Source of the DNA: Nilaparvata lugens
Taxonomy: Eukaryota; Arthropoda; Insecta; Hemiptera; Delphacidae
Length of the DNA: 64,000 bases
Assembly (NCBI RefSeq): GCF_014356525.2
Contig: NC_052506.1
Coordinates: forward strand, 12,584,783 to 12,648,782
Direction of reading: 5' to 3'
Part shown: positions 8,201-19,139 of the stretch, in pieces
Layout: each line of letters starts with the position of its first letter
How positions within the stretch are numbered: the stretch's first letter is position 1
Notes under the pieces: generated by a model
Database searches by the model: none
What the model saw: only the letters and a program-made list of their open reading frames with translations
Told to the model about the DNA's origin: nothing
Made by a program: the position numbers and the translations under genes

Positions 8201-10988
8201 TGGTTAGAGAGAAGGCAGAAGCTATCATATAGTGAATTACTGGTATACTGGTTACCTATCACTGGTTTAGCCATAACATATACTGAATGAACTTGAATTA
8301 AGTGTTCATAATGAATAGAAAAGTGAAACCATAACCCTATTTCGGACTTCTAAAATGTTATCTAAATTTAGGAGAGAAATAGTACAAGGAGTATCCTTAG
8401 TTTTTCTCTCCCAATAAGTGCTACTTTGTGAAAATTATAAATAAATAAATAAATAAAGTAAGAATAAGAATAGTAGAATGAGAATAATACAAATTATTTG
8501 TAGATTGGATTTCGTGATCAGGTCGGATTGAAAAAGGCATTTGATTATAAGGCAATATTATATTTATTATATCCCTATTTCGGACATTTAAAATATTATC
8601 TTAATTCAGGAGAGAAATAGTACAAGGAGTATCCTTAGCTTTTCTCTCCCAATCAGTTCTACTTTGTAGAAATTATAGATAAATAAATAAATAAAGTAAG
8701 AATAAGAATAGTAGAATTAGAATAATACAAATTATTTGTAGATTGGATTCCGTGATCAGGTCGGATTGAAAAAAGCATTTGATGGGTTGAAAGCAAGTTA
8801 CTCAATTCAAATTCTCAATGCTGAAATGAATTTCCGATAAAATTAGTGAATTATTCACTAATCATAAAAAACAATTCACGATAACGATGACTTTAATATT
8901 ATTACAAATAAAAATCAGAACAATTTGATAGACTAAACAAGAAATTCGGTAACCACTTGTTCCATCCGCTTTGCTTTGAACCTGCGACGTTACTCATTAG
9001 CACATTAGCACCTTGTTCTTTGAATAAGAACTGAATCAGCCAACAAGGCCATTGTGCAAAGTACTTTTCGACAATCGTCATACATAGAGTTTTAGTGAAT
9101 GTTCTATGCCTTTCATTCATGTTGGCGGAAGAAAGTGTTTATCTATGTAGAAGTTGGTTTGCTCGTTTGCAGCGTTACACACCAACGCCTTCACATTCAT
9201 AACGCTCAGAATTGAACTTGAATTGAAATAATTAATTATGTTGTCCCGTTCGGTTATTGCTATCGCTGCCGATTAACCTTGAGTCCTTTTCGAATAACAC
9301 TATCCCCATCTTTTAGCCTAAGTATGTGATTGGGTCTAACAGGATGTAGATTAATTGAAAAGAAATTTGTTGGTTTTTATAGAATTGAGATGAAATTCAT
9401 TTTTGTTTTTAGAAAACTATTCTAGCGAATGAGTTGATGATTTTCCAGTATAGTTAATAATTGTTGGCTTATAAATGAATTTAAGTTTTAAAATTGATAA
9501 AACCTAGACCTTTGCTGTCGAATGTCTTTGCTTTTCAATGCTTGAAGATTGGCTAGTGTAGGTATTAACAAACCTAACATGTTATTGTCAAAATTTCTCC
9601 AGATTAGTTCCCGAAGGGATCAAGCTTGAGAGGATTTAAATCTGATAATTCCCTCCCATCAAAGGTTCTACAAAAACTGAATTTTTTTAAACTAGAACTT
9701 CATTTTCCTATTTTTCTACTTGAAAACGCGTGAACTTGATTCTGTCTGTGGAAAGTGTGGGTCGGTTTTTTTAGAAGCGATTGATTGCATAATTTTTTTG
9801 TGATATCCAAAGTCTATGACTTCTGCGTGGAAATGATTCGAGGCGAGAAATGATTCTATTAAATAACAAATGAAAATAAAATCGAGCATAAATTCTATGA
9901 CTGGAGCAGCGATTGCTTACTGCAGCTCCAACAAATTGGCTAGCTCGTCAAATTTCAATATACCATTGAATTTCCCAGTTTTGATGGGAAATTTGAAGCT
10001 TGAGTAATCAAATGCATAAAGCTATGTACAGTAATATGTATCGGTTGATTTAGTTTCGTTATTTTACTTGGACTGTTGAAACCACTTTTCAATTTCAAAT
10101 TTTCTTGCTGTAGTTAAGGGAATGATAGAATTCCAAAGGGAAGTTTTACTTCGAATTCTTGCTGTAATTAAGGCGATGATAGAATTCCAAAGGGAAGTTT
10201 TACTTCGAATTCTTGCTGAAGTTGAGGCAATGATAGAATTTCAAAGGGAAAATTTTACTTCGAATCAATTGGTTTGTAATATTAGTTGTATAAAATTGCA
10301 GGAATCCAATTCCCATTCATAATAACATAAAATCACTATTTATTTAATGAATAAATAACGAGCCTATTAATGATTGAAAAAATCGAATGTTAGAAGATTG
10401 TAACACATAGCAGATTGTGATTACAAAAATAATTAATAAGCGGAAAATTTTGTTAACAATTTGAATAATTGGTTCAATTTATAGGATGAATGTATACATT
10501 CATTTTCAAATACATTTACATTTTTTCTTACAAATCAAAAGCATGAATGTATAGAAATATTAGTTGTAATAAATTATTAATTCTTCTTAAATATCATCAA
10601 ATTGGTAGATGTTATTATTGTGAGAATCATGTAGTTTGAATATATGCTTGATATTTAAAATAATTGAAAATTAGTCTTCAATATTATGATTCAGATCTGA
10701 TCAAATTTGAATATTATTCGAAATGGATTTCTAATATTTTGAAATGTTGGAATTATTGATTCCTCCGAAATATGAATATTGGTAGATGTAATTATTGTCA
10801 GTATTATGTCCTATGAATATTTGCTTGATATTTAAGATAATTGAAAATTCTAATTAAATATTTTGATTTAGATCAGTTTAAATTTGAATATTATTCGAAA
10901 TGAAGTTCTAGTAATTTTTTAAAATGAATACTTTTCAATGATTTTAGTTAGTATAAATGTTGATTGCAATACTCACCAGGACTTTCAT
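4452..10988 (-). CDS. Proline/alanine-rich cuticular protein with split R&R chitin-binding region (whole gene)
   Basis: The gene is joined from exons 10,988-10,977, 6,231-5,701 and 5,237-4,452, all in phase 0, giving 442 residues. The start MKVLVVLCAVLACSQG is a clear signal peptide, so the product is secreted. Residues about 17-160 are Pro/Ala/Tyr-rich with VIYAAP motifs. Residues about 161-221 form the R&R (chitin_bind_4-like) region, with DELGQAKYGHSE, GSFSYVD, YIADAGGYRVAS and NNLP. The rest is Pro/Ala-rich, ending in SYRVD. R&R proteins bind chitin in the exoskeleton. The R&R core is split by intron 2 and flanked by long low-complexity arms. The joining of exon 1 over 4.7 kb is inferred from phase and from completion of the signal peptide. 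Regulation is probably hormonal and stage-specific, as for the family; the sequence shows only a TATA promoter. Confidence 0.8.
5238..5700 (-). other. Intron 2 of the cuticular gene
   Basis: 463-bp phase-0 intron, with donor CAG|GTACAA and acceptor TTGCAG|GAC. AT-rich; no element recognised inside. Confidence 0.8.
5701..6231 (-). CDS. Cuticular gene exon 2 (N-terminal part)
   Basis: Starts after acceptor TGTGTTGCAG with GTT GTG TTG TGC (VVLCAVLACSQGF), completing the signal peptide begun in exon 1. The open frame upstream (ATG at 6,267) is intronic: its peptide MVQHILYCGVLQ is not signal-like and the AG acceptor sits exactly before VVLC. The exon ends with EPTQTHNAVQ and donor GTACAAAC. It encodes 177 residues. 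Confidence 0.85.
6533..7600. mobile_element. Unknown insertion flanked by 8-bp repeat TATATGTT
   Basis: Compared with intact CTAGT-type copies, extra sequence lies between TATATGTT at 6,525-6,532 and TATATGTT at 7,601-7,608. The ends are loosely inverted (TTCGCCCC against TTCGCACC). The 8-bp duplication would fit hAT elements. It contains part of the old repeat at 7,040-7,310 and a 36-bp tandem triplet at about 7,073-7,180 (units with ACCAGCTGATCAAAAACTTT). Confidence 0.4.
7040..7310 (+). repeat. Old dispersed repeat, copy without MITE insertion
   Basis: Shares 'GCTAAAACAGCTGATCAAA', 'AGTATAAAC' and 'TAATCTTTTAGGTTATTTAG' with 49,170-49,960. The GTATAAAC at 7,253-7,260 is uninterrupted here but duplicated around a 579-bp MITE in the other copy. 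It is therefore a paralogous empty site. Confidence 0.65.
8335..8785 (+). repeat. Direct duplication of repeat T1, about 238-bp period
   Basis: Two near-identical segments begin CCCTATTTCGGAC at 8,335 and 8,573. Each contains the 'GGAGAGAAATAGTACAAGG' core and AAATAAATAAATAAAG, then GTGATCAGGTCGGATTGAAA. A third copy lies at 14,275-14,400. Confidence 0.75.
10110..10268 (+). repeat. 54-bp tandem repeat, three copies
   Basis: ATGATAGAATT recurs at 10,122, 10,176 and 10,230. The period of 54 keeps a plus-strand frame open as an 18-residue repeat (MIEFQREVLLRILA...). There is no promoter or homology evidence for a gene. Confidence 0.7.
10553..10925 (+). repeat. Diverged direct duplication of about 185 bp
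   Basis: Both halves contain 'TTGGTAGATGT', 'TGCTTGATATTTAA', 'ATAATTGAAAATT' and 'TTTGAATATTATTCGAAATG'. It lies in intron 1 just downstream of the MKVL exon. Confidence 0.6.
10977..10988 (-). CDS. Cuticular gene exon 1 (Met-Lys-Val-Leu)
   Basis: ATG AAA GTC CTG followed by donor GTGAGTATTG on the minus strand. Joined in phase 0 to exon 2 it gives MKVLVVLCAVLACSQG, a standard signal peptide. The TATA box lies about 65 bp upstream. Confidence 0.7.
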
Positions 10989-11013
10989 GTTGCTGTTCTG
11001 TGTGAGACCAGAC

Positions 11014-11058
11014 ACTGAGACCAATGTGCTGTTGTTGGAGTCTAGTATAGCTTATATA
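11014..11058 (-). promoter_or_regulatory. TATA promoter of the cuticular gene
   Basis: Minus strand TATATAAG at 11,051-11,058. By spacing, the start should be near 11,025. A TCAGT initiator-like motif lies at 11,014-11,018, slightly further than usual. The leader leads into ATG at 10,988. Confidence 0.55.
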
Positions 11059-11243
11059 CCGGGAACCAAGGCCGGGAGAGCAGTGCATATCCTAGTCCTG
11101 CTCTGCTGGGCTGTGCACCCCTTCACACAGCCAGTGCCAGCCTTGAGCCAGGTTCCGTTTCTCCACTTTTACCTGCCCACTATTTTCAAACTTTCAATCA
11201 GATTTCGGCTCAAAATTCTATGGATCCTGGGGAATCAGGCTTA

Positions 11244-11591
11244 GAAATACATTCGAGATTCTGGATCAGTTGCTGTCAAAATTTGCGAACAAAAAATCTA
11301 GTGTTCCAATAATATAATCGACAAAATCTAGAAATATATTCGAGATTCTGGATCAGTTGCTGTCAAAATTTGCGAACAAAAAATCTAGTGTTCCAATAAT
11401 ATAATCGACAAAATCTAGAAATATATTCGAGATTCTGGATCAGTTGCTGTCAAAATTTGCGAACAAAAAATCTAGTGTTCCAATAATATAATCGACAAAA
11501 TCTAGAAATATATTCGAGATTCTGGATCAGTTGCTGTCAAAATTTGCGAACAAAAAATCTAGTGTTCCAATAATATAATCGACAAAATCTA
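11244..11591. repeat. 87-bp tandem array, four near-identical copies
   Basis: ATTCGAGATTCTGGATCAG recurs at 11,251, 11,338, 11,425 and 11,512, always 87 bp apart. Shorter decayed pieces (ATCTAGTGTTTCA, ATAATCGACAACATC) follow to about 11,840. The array begins about 190 bp upstream of the TATA box of the cuticular gene. Confidence 0.9.
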
Positions 11592-13911
11592 GTGTTTCAA
11601 TAATATAAATTAAGTTAAAATAAATCAAGCTATCATTTAAGTTACGTAAGTAACATAACCTTTAGACTGTGTATTCCAAATTAAGGTTTTAAGCAGTTTT
11701 GGGCAAATAAATACCTTTTGATTTTACCTGGATTGTATTTGCATATGAATAAATCAATAAATAATCGACAACATCTAGTGTTTCAATATTATATCATCTA
11801 AAAAATCTAGTGTTTCATTAATATAATCGACAACATCCAGACCCGGTTGCACAAAAGCCGGTTAAATTGTAATCGTGGTAATTTTGCGTGAACCAATCAG
11901 AGAAGGCTTTTTTGAAAAGACTTAATCACGATCAAAACTTAACACTTTATCTAGTGTTTAAATAATATCCTGAACAAAATTCCCGTTGACGGTACACTTC
12001 CTGATCGTAATCATAACAAAATTGTATGCTATTTGATTGTCGTTCATCTGATAATTTTCTCGTAATCAACAAAAATTGAATTCCAGCTAGTTTTATGGTA
12101 ATTGTGTTTAGGGTTTTCATTGCAGTAGAACTTTGTGATAGTTTCGTATGGAGTTTCCAATTGAATTACTGGATTGAAGTTGGTAGAAAGCATACATTTT
12201 TCTGAGGAGCCGAAGATGAAAATGTGTTTTGTACTTGTGGAAAACCTTTTCAACTGAGACTCTACCAGTTAGTTGGCTGGTTGATTTGATCAGGAGAGAA
12301 TAGGTGCTTAGTGAAATTTTACTATGCCATTTTAAGAAGAAGTTTTAATTTGAACTGTTAGTATTCATTCATTTATCCATGTAGATTTGTAAATTTGAAA
12401 TTTTCCATAGTGTTCAGTTTTTCTTTTTACTTTTCATAGATGTTGATGTAGGTAGTGATGTCCGCAGCCCAAAATACGTGGTTATTATAATGTAGATTCA
12501 ATTGATTGAAAATTCGCCATTTGATTTGATGTAGTACTTGAAATTAGACTTGAGAGAATAATTGAAATATTCGCTCCCCATCTTGATGTAAGGGTAGAAT
12601 GCATTTATCTGCAAAATGTTGAAAAAAGCTTAGAAATTCAAAGTTTTAAACGAGTTTGAAATATTCAAACTATTCCCACTTCAAACTGCTATTCCGACAT
12701 TAATATTCAGCAAAATAAAAGTGGAACAAATTGGATATAAGTATGAAAATTCCTTTTGAAAGACAATAAAATATACAATGATGACAAGGGAGTGACATCA
12801 CAATGACACAAATTCTGTTTCAATCCTTTCTTCGTGAATGTCATGTTCGGGAAAGAGACACTTTTAGGCTCTGCCTGTGTCCTCTCCTAATTATATTGTG
12901 TATTATGATATGTAAAGCTATGTCATTAGTTGCAATTGATCCTGAACTGATTATGATATTTAGTTGTGAAATTGAATCAAATTTCTTGAGGAATTAATGT
13001 TTTGCAATAATGTTCGTCAATTTCATTTATGAATTGTTAGAAGTAGATGAAAAACACTTTGTATTAGAACCCAATAGATTGAATTTCAAAAATGGACATT
13101 TCGATATTGTGAATATCTTTGAATATTACCATTCCACATCGTTGTCTCCTTGTAGATATATTCACTTTGATATTGTTATGAATGAAATTTTCAACTTTTT
13201 TAGCAAAAATAATAATTTCGTAATGAAATTTTGGTATGAAGTTACATTCAATTTATGTTTGTAGAAAGGGATGGATAAATATTTATTGATAACAGTTGAA
13301 CGGTGCAGTCGTCTGAGGTGCATCAGAGTCAGCCTTGACTTTGACTATCATCAGTTGAACGACCAACCTATATTTGAGTCATTTCAAACCGGTTGTAGTA
13401 GTAAAGATGAGTAGGATCGTCGCCGATTCAGTGCACTTTACGGGATTCAAATGTTACTGAGTTCATTCATGAAGAAGACTCGTTCTTCTCAAGGTTGTTG
13501 CTGCTCATCTTCATTTCAGTTTTCATGTTATGTATTCAAACACGTGATCTGAGTCGAGTCAATGTTCTTGGCCAATGTCAATGTCACGAATCTTGTGTTG
13601 TTAACCTGAATTCTCTCCAAACAAGTTCGTCTGCCAATTTCCTACTGGGTGTAACATATGCATTTCCTAAGTAGACTCAGAATACTATGATCTTAGATTC
13701 CACTGTATTGCTTCAGTTAGCATTTTGTAGGGAAATCACAAACTATTTCCCCCAAAATAACATTCTTCCTTATTTTGAGATTATGAGAAGCTTGTCTCCA
13801 GTTCCACCGTGTTTCTATAAACTCTTTGTCGAGAAATCATAACCCATATCTCTCACAATAATATCCTTTGATTGAAGGAACAAATAATTGAAAATTCTTT
13901 TTGTTGAAATA

Positions 13912-14117
13912 CCGCCGTTTTATAAAGTTACATCACAATATTATATTATCGTTATTCTAATTGCATTCAATCTTTATTCTCATTGATTAATTTGTTACTT
14001 TGTAAAATTCGTTGAATAATTAGCAAATACCGTCATTTAAAGTAAATAAGTGTATAAGTCAGTAAATATTGCAACGTACATCATACATCAACGTACTCTA
14101 ATCTAATCTAATCTAAT
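13912..14117 (+). repeat. Dispersed repeat T3 (retroposon-like)
   Basis: Inverted relative of 48,046-48,244. Both contain 'AAGTTACATCACA', 'TTCTAATTGCATT', 'TCTCATTGATTAATT' and end in ATCTAATCTAATC. Non-coding. Confidence 0.65.
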
Positions 14118-14397
14118 GTTCTATTTTTCTGACTCTAAATTCTGTAAAATTACATGAAAATGTTTCAATTATTATTGATATGAGTGTAATATTTTTGTTT
14201 TCTATTCAGTTTCTCAAACTTCAAAATTCTTAGTTTTTGAGTGAAAAAGTACTAAATTTCAGAAAAGTGAAATCATAACCTCATTTTGGACTTTTAAAAT
14301 AATACTATCTTAATTTGGGAGAGAAATAGTGCAAGGAGTATCCTCAGTTTTTCTCTCCCATTCAGTGCTTCTTGTAAAAATTAGAATAATAAATAAA

Positions 14398-15027
14398 CTA
14401 GTAGTTCTGTGAACAGTAGACCTCGCGCAGTTATAACGACGTTCCAAACCATAAGCACATCCACATTGATACACTAACTATTTATTTGATCAGATTATGC
14501 TTACACAAGATTAAATTTAATTATCATATAACGCTTTCCGGAATTTAGCGCCAGAAAACCAGAAGACATCTAGGCGCCCAGAAGAGCTGTTATAAGTTCT
14601 TTGCATCCTGTTTAATAGTGCATAAAAATTGCATTCAATGAGGCATGCAATTTATAGTCTACACAGCTGCTAATTGTTTACCTAGTTACATTGAGATATT
14701 GAATTGCATGCGTCATGGCATGCAATTTATAGTCAATTCGACAGCTGATTTATGATGAATAATTCTATAGTCTGATTTTCACTCTAATATTGACGTATGA
14801 AGGAGGCTCCTTTTCCCTTTTAATATTATCCTTGAAATGCAAAATTTCCAAAAACCTTGTATATACGTCGACGCGCAATTTGAAAAGGAACATACCTGTC
14901 AAATTTCATGAAAATCTATTACCGCGTTTCGCCGTAAATGCGCAACATATAAACATTCGAACATTTAAACATTAAGAGAAATGCCAAACCGTCGACTTGA
15001 ATCTTGGACCTCACTTCGCTCGGTCAA
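14398..15027 (-). mobile_element. CTAGT-type (Helitron-like) element
   Basis: Minus-strand copy running from TTGACCGAGCGAAG at the right to GAACTACTAG at the left, followed by T. The interior matches the other copies (GCGCATTTACGGCGAAACGC, GGAGCCTCCTTCATACG). It contains extra sequence around 14,440-14,700. Confidence 0.65.
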
Positions 15028-15071
15028 TAAATAAAAATAATATGTTGTAACTGGGATTCGCATGAAGGCGA

Positions 15072-15420
15072 CAACCCTGATGCTATAATAAGTTAGTGTT
15101 TATGTCTCTCTTGTGAGGAGTGTGCTTGAGTTTGGCTCCATGGTTTGGAGTCCTCATAGTGACCAAGATAATCGTGCAATCGAGAAAATTCAGAATAAAT
15201 TGCTTCGTTGTCTATATTTTAAAAAGTTTAGAAGCCTCTTGGTTTTCCTCCTGACAGACTGAGAGATATGAGCTTTACTGTTTTCCATTTGGTCGCTGCT
15301 TTTGTCTCCTGTCACCTGTGCTGCTGTCAATGCTCAACTTTCATGTGCCCTCCCCCCATCAATGCTAGGAATTCTGATCTTTTTTCTTTGCCTCAACATG
15401 CAATTATTTAACGTTATCTA
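15072..15420 (+). pseudogene. Remnant of a non-LTR retrotransposon reverse transcriptase
   Basis: One frame reads SLVRSVLEFGSMVWSPHSD and then AIEKIQNKLLRCL, the typical C-terminal motif of Jockey/CR1-type reverse transcriptases. After a frameshift near 15,240 another frame continues with PPDRLRDMSFTVFHLV and NARNSDLFSLPQH, also typical of these tails. In-frame stops precede it. It is dead and 5'-truncated. Confidence 0.75.
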
Positions 15421-15628
15421 TGTAGTAAAATATGATTTCATGACTAATCCCGTTCCTGCAGCAAATTGAGTATTCATAGAATTTTTCCTATTTACCTACA
15501 TTCTTCACGATATCATAGTCTTAATCTTTGTTTCTTCATCAACTCCACCTTGTCTCATTCCAACAACGGTACCTACAGAATACAGAAGATGAATTAGCAT
15601 ACTCAACTCTTGAGCTGGGATTAGATCT

Positions 15629-15857
15629 AAAGGTGCGTACAGATACACGCGCCTCCAACACGCTCCGCGCACACTGCACTCGCTCCGCAATCGCTCCACT
15701 CACGCTTCGCACTCGCACCACAATCGCTCCGATCATGAACGTTACGGGAGATGTTAGCTCTTCTCGCGTTTCACTCTTGCTCCCCGGTCGATCATCAATC
15801 GATCTGCTCGAGTGACGTTCGATTGCGGAGCAGAGCTAAAGTCTGTACGCACCTCTA
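15629..15857. mobile_element. MITE related to the GGTGCGTACAGAT family, GC-rich interior
   Basis: Ends AAAGGTGCGTACAGAT and GTCTGTACGCACCTCTA are inverted repeats shared with 1,296-1,471 and 40,450-40,640. The interior is unusual, with repeated CTCGC and CAATCGCTCC motifs, and opens short spurious ORFs. Confidence 0.65.
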
Positions 15858-16150
15858 GACATCTTGAGATCGTAACCACCACGTAGGCCTAAATTTAAGG
15901 CTGATACTATCAACAGATCAATTGAATCACAGATTGAATCACATACATCTTCTATTATTGAATCCAGCTATGTTTGCATTCATTATAATGTGTTACATTT
16001 CGAGATCAAACTATCAGCTGATCAAATTCCATTTTAATTTAGACTCACATAGCCCTTCCAAAATAGGTTGAATAAAAATATTTCCGTAGTGTGAGGGTGT
16101 TAGTGATTGTCTCTCCTAATGAATGTGGAATAGAATTGGCTCTGTGGTTG

Positions 16151-16602
16151 GGATAGCCGTCTAGTTGTCAGTCACCCCGACTACTTGACACCTGGTCATT
16201 TTGGCCATAGGCGACTACTTGTACCCTCGTAAAAATATACCATTGCCGTCAAGTTGTCCCCCCGATTACTTGACACCTACTGGACCAAAGGTGCCAACTA
16301 GTCATACCGTAAACGACAACTTGACACCTCGCACCTACGCGACAGGGTGTCCCCCCAACTAGTTGTCACCTCCACAGAAAGGAGGCAAGTAGACGGGTAT
16401 GGCTCACGTCTACTTGTCCCCTAAAAACCGGGTTTAAAAGGGGACAAGTAGTCGGGGTGTCAAGTAGTCGGGGTGTCAAGTAGTCAGGGTGTCGAGTAGT
16501 CGGGGTGTCAAGTAGTCGGGGTGTCAAGTAGTTGGGGGTCAAGTAGTCGGGGTGTCAAGTAGTTGGGGGTCAAGTAGTCGGGGTGGCACCTAGTCACGTA
16601 CC
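16151..16602. mobile_element. Foldback-like element built from a 16-18 nt motif, with 9-bp duplication
   Basis: A GC-rich block flanked by CTGTGGTTG at 16,142-16,150 and 16,603-16,611. Almost all of it consists of variants of GTCAAGTAGTCGGGGT. The left half is mostly inverted and diverged. The right half is a direct array of about eight units. The ends are imperfect inverted repeats, sharing CCCCGACTACTTGAC near each terminus. TIRs made of subrepeats with 9-bp duplications recall Drosophila Foldback and MULE elements. No ORF is seen. Confidence 0.7.
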
Positions 16603-16777
16603 CTGTGGTTGCTATTGATGAGATGAGTTAGAATTCATGCGCCTGCTACTTCTGTTGTAAGAGTGATCATGTGAAAAGCCGACTCCTCTAAATATAATTT
16701 ATGAGTTTGAAAATCGCTTCCAGGGCCCTGTTGCATGAGAAAATACAAGCTCATATACTATTATATTAAGCGAGCAA

Positions 16778-16868
16778 TTTCTGTATTTATTTATCTGGTT
16801 ATTTTTATATCTGGTTATTTTTATATCTGATAATTTTTATGTCTGGCTATTTTTATATCTGGGGCTAT
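16778..16868. repeat. 18-bp tandem repeat
   Basis: About five units of GGTTATTTTTATATCT with substitutions. Confidence 0.7.
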
Positions 16869-17554
16869 TTATGTTTAACGGATCTCGAAAACGACTCTAA
16901 CGATTTTCACGAAATTTGGAACATAGTAGATTAATTTTATGATATAAAGATTCGATTGCACTAGGTCTCATCCTTGAGAAAACTCGCTGAATGACATTAA
17001 AAGGATAATTATTCATCCTTGGCTGAAACAGATGTGGATAGTAAAAACGTGAGTATGTGAAAAATCAAAATATCGCATCCCTGAAATTCATAAGATGACG
17101 ACGTATAGCCAGCTGTGAAATATAAACACGATCATTTTAGAGAATTGTGTCAATAAATATAAAAAATAAATAAAAATGTCACCTTTTTTTGAAATATTTT
17201 ATAAAAATATTTCAAAAAAAGGGTACTGAGATTTTTATTTTCTTCATATTTATATTAAAAGTAGCCCTATACAGAAAAGAGATAAAATTGTGTCAATACC
17301 TACTATTACTTAATAAGTAATAGAAGGTATTGATTGTGTTCTGTCACAGCCTACTATAGATAGAAATATATCTAAAGTAAGCCATGGTTCTGTTTATCAA
17401 TAAATAAAAATACTGAGCGAAGCTCGGTGCCCCGAATTTTAGTAATCTACATTCCAATAACCAGCTGACTACTAATATTATTAGTTTGTATTTTCTCATG
17501 CAATAGGCCCCTGGTGGTTCGGAACTCACCTCAAGCTGTAGTTCCACTCATCTC

Positions 17555-17582
17555 TCATCATCATCATCATCATCATCATCTA
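17555..17582. repeat. (CAT)n microsatellite
   Basis: A run of CAT triplets at the head of a retroposon-like tail that ends AAAATAAAGG. A CTAGT-type element follows directly. Confidence 0.8.
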
Positions 17583-17643
17583 TTGTTCTGTATATTTAGA
17601 TGTGTTCTAACTTGTCTATTTGTACAAAATAAAGGTATAATTT

Positions 17644-18046
17644 ATTGACTGAGCGAAGTGAGGTCTAAGATTCAAGTCGACGGTTTGGCATTTCTCTTAA
17701 TGTTTAAATGTTTGAATGTTTATATGTAGCGCATTTACGGCCAAACGCGGTAATAGATTTTCATGAAATTTGACAGGTATGTTCCTCTTTTAATTGCGCG
17801 TCGACCTATATACAAGGTTTTTGGAAATTTTGCGTTTCAAGGATAATATAAAAGGAAAAAGGAGCCTCCTTCATACGCCAATATTGGAGTAAAAATCAGA
17901 CTATAGAATTATTCATCATAAATCAGCTGACAAGTTTACACAGATGTAAGCCAGTCTATTGCTATATTTCCATAAGTTTTATAGTTTCAATCAGGTACTT
18001 GTGGATGAGAATACTGCGTGAGGTCTACTGTTCACAGAACTACTAG
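17644..18046 (+). mobile_element. CTAGT-type (Helitron-like) element, near full-length
   Basis: Runs from TTGACTGAGCGAAGTGAGG to ACAGAACTACTAG, followed by T. About 400 bp, non-coding. Best reference copy of the family in this window. Confidence 0.7.
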
Positions 18047-18054
18047 TCTATCTC

Positions 18055-18165
18055 ATTACACATGCACAAGACTGAAGCTCTAAAGGTATAATTTATCTAT
18101 CTCATTACACACGCACAAGACTGAAGCTCATGTGGGCATCACCCGCAGCAAAATAAGAGAAGATA
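18055..18165 (+). repeat. SINE-2 3' tail, duplicated
   Basis: 'CATTACACACGCACAAGACT' then 'GAAGCTCATGTGGGCATCAC' matches the tails of SINE-like copies at 26,230 and 33,070. A shorter duplicate lies just upstream at 18,057-18,085. Confidence 0.6.
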
Positions 18166-18426
18166 TGGAGCAGTTGAATTGAGTTGGGTATCACTTATCA
18201 GAATCAAAGTTCTTTTCTGTGACAAGTTGTATAATACTGAATGCATAAGGCTCGAATATTATTATTGATTGTCTGTGTCCAGGTATTTCTTTGGTCTCAC
18301 ATATCAGAACCCAAGCTCTTTCCTGAGACAAATTGGATAAATCTGTACCTGAGAATGCATAAGTTTCAAAGTTATTGATTGTCTGTGTTCAGGTGTTAAT
18401 GTGATAACACATTATTTGAGATTGAA

Positions 18427-18654
18427 CTATGATAATGAGATCGGTTTGACCCGTACAAGGTTGTTGTATTGGCTGGCCCAATGGCTTGGCCAGTACACTG
18501 CAGGCCCGTTATCAGCTTTACCTTCGACACTATAAAAGCAGTCTGCGTCTCTAGCAGCTCTTTCACTTGCACCGCGATACACGCGCATTTTTAGTTGTTC
18601 TCTGGTACGCTTAACAGCCTCCAATTCTATTTCTTTAATGTGCTTCTCTATCAT
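18427..18654 (-). CDS. Unidentified 75-codon ORF
   Basis: The frame is open from ATG at 18,654 to TAG at 18,427, with an in-frame stop 7 codons upstream. The N-terminus is highly charged (MIEKHIKEIELEAVKRTREQ) and the composition is more protein-like than in surrounding ORFs. I do not recognise a family. It may be a small exon, a transposon remnant or chance. No promoter or splice evidence is convincing. Confidence 0.2.
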   Translation of the reverse strand: MIEKHIKEIELEAVKRTREQLKMRVYRGASERAARDADCFYSVEGKADNGPAVYWPSHWASQYNNLVRVKPISLS

Positions 18655-19139
18655 TCGTCTAGCTAGGAGTGGCTAGGAAGTTACGAGTTTGATTTTGTTC
18701 ATTATAGAATTTTCATGATATTGCTTATCAAATAATATCATGATTTTTGATAAATTGGAAATTTTTCAAGTGGAAAAAATAGGGTTGTTAGAATAATATA
18801 TTGTTGAATTTATTATGGTATGTTTAGTATAACTGACCAATTCTCTCTATTATCTGCCATTTGTGTCTGCATTTACGTTTGCTTTAGTTTCAATCATTTT
18901 ATAGCCTTTTGAATCAATCATTTTTCAGATTATACATTCTGAGACTATTCTAATCTTCAACAGTGAATAATAAGGATAAATCCTATTCGATTACTATATA
19001 GCTTATTCAGCTATCTACTCATTTGACTATTTGGTATTAATAATAAATATTTCTATACCGCATTTTGAATTCATCTTTGAAATAGACCAATTATCATTAT
19101 AATAGACCAATTTCAATTTCATCTATTCCTACTTTTTGT

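Larger units (their letters stand above)
6232..10976 (-). other. Large repeat-filled intron 1 of the cuticular gene
   Basis: About 4.7 kb between the MKVL exon and the rest of the coding sequence. It contains a CTAGT-type element with an inserted block, the old repeat at 7,040-7,310, a 36-bp triplet repeat, a 238-bp duplication of repeat T1, a 54-bp triplet repeat and a roughly 185-bp duplication next to exon 1. No other gene is recognised. ORFs such as 8,902-9,120 (-) have no visible domain. Confidence 0.6.
11592..15070. other. Non-genic tract upstream of the cuticular gene
   Basis: Contains decayed 87-bp array pieces, one end of a MITE starting ACCCGGTTGCACAAAAGCCGG (about 11,842), a repeat at 13,912-14,117, T1 at 14,275-14,400 and a CTAGT-type element. 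ORFs at 12,044-12,253 (-), 12,803-12,997 (+) and 13,010-13,264 (+) show no domain. I see no supportable gene. Confidence 0.5.

Noticed and set aside
11244..11591. CRISPR-like array
   Set aside because: Units are contiguous 87-bp tandem copies without unique spacers, in a eukaryotic context. The same applies to 55,183-55,708 and 39,520-39,899.
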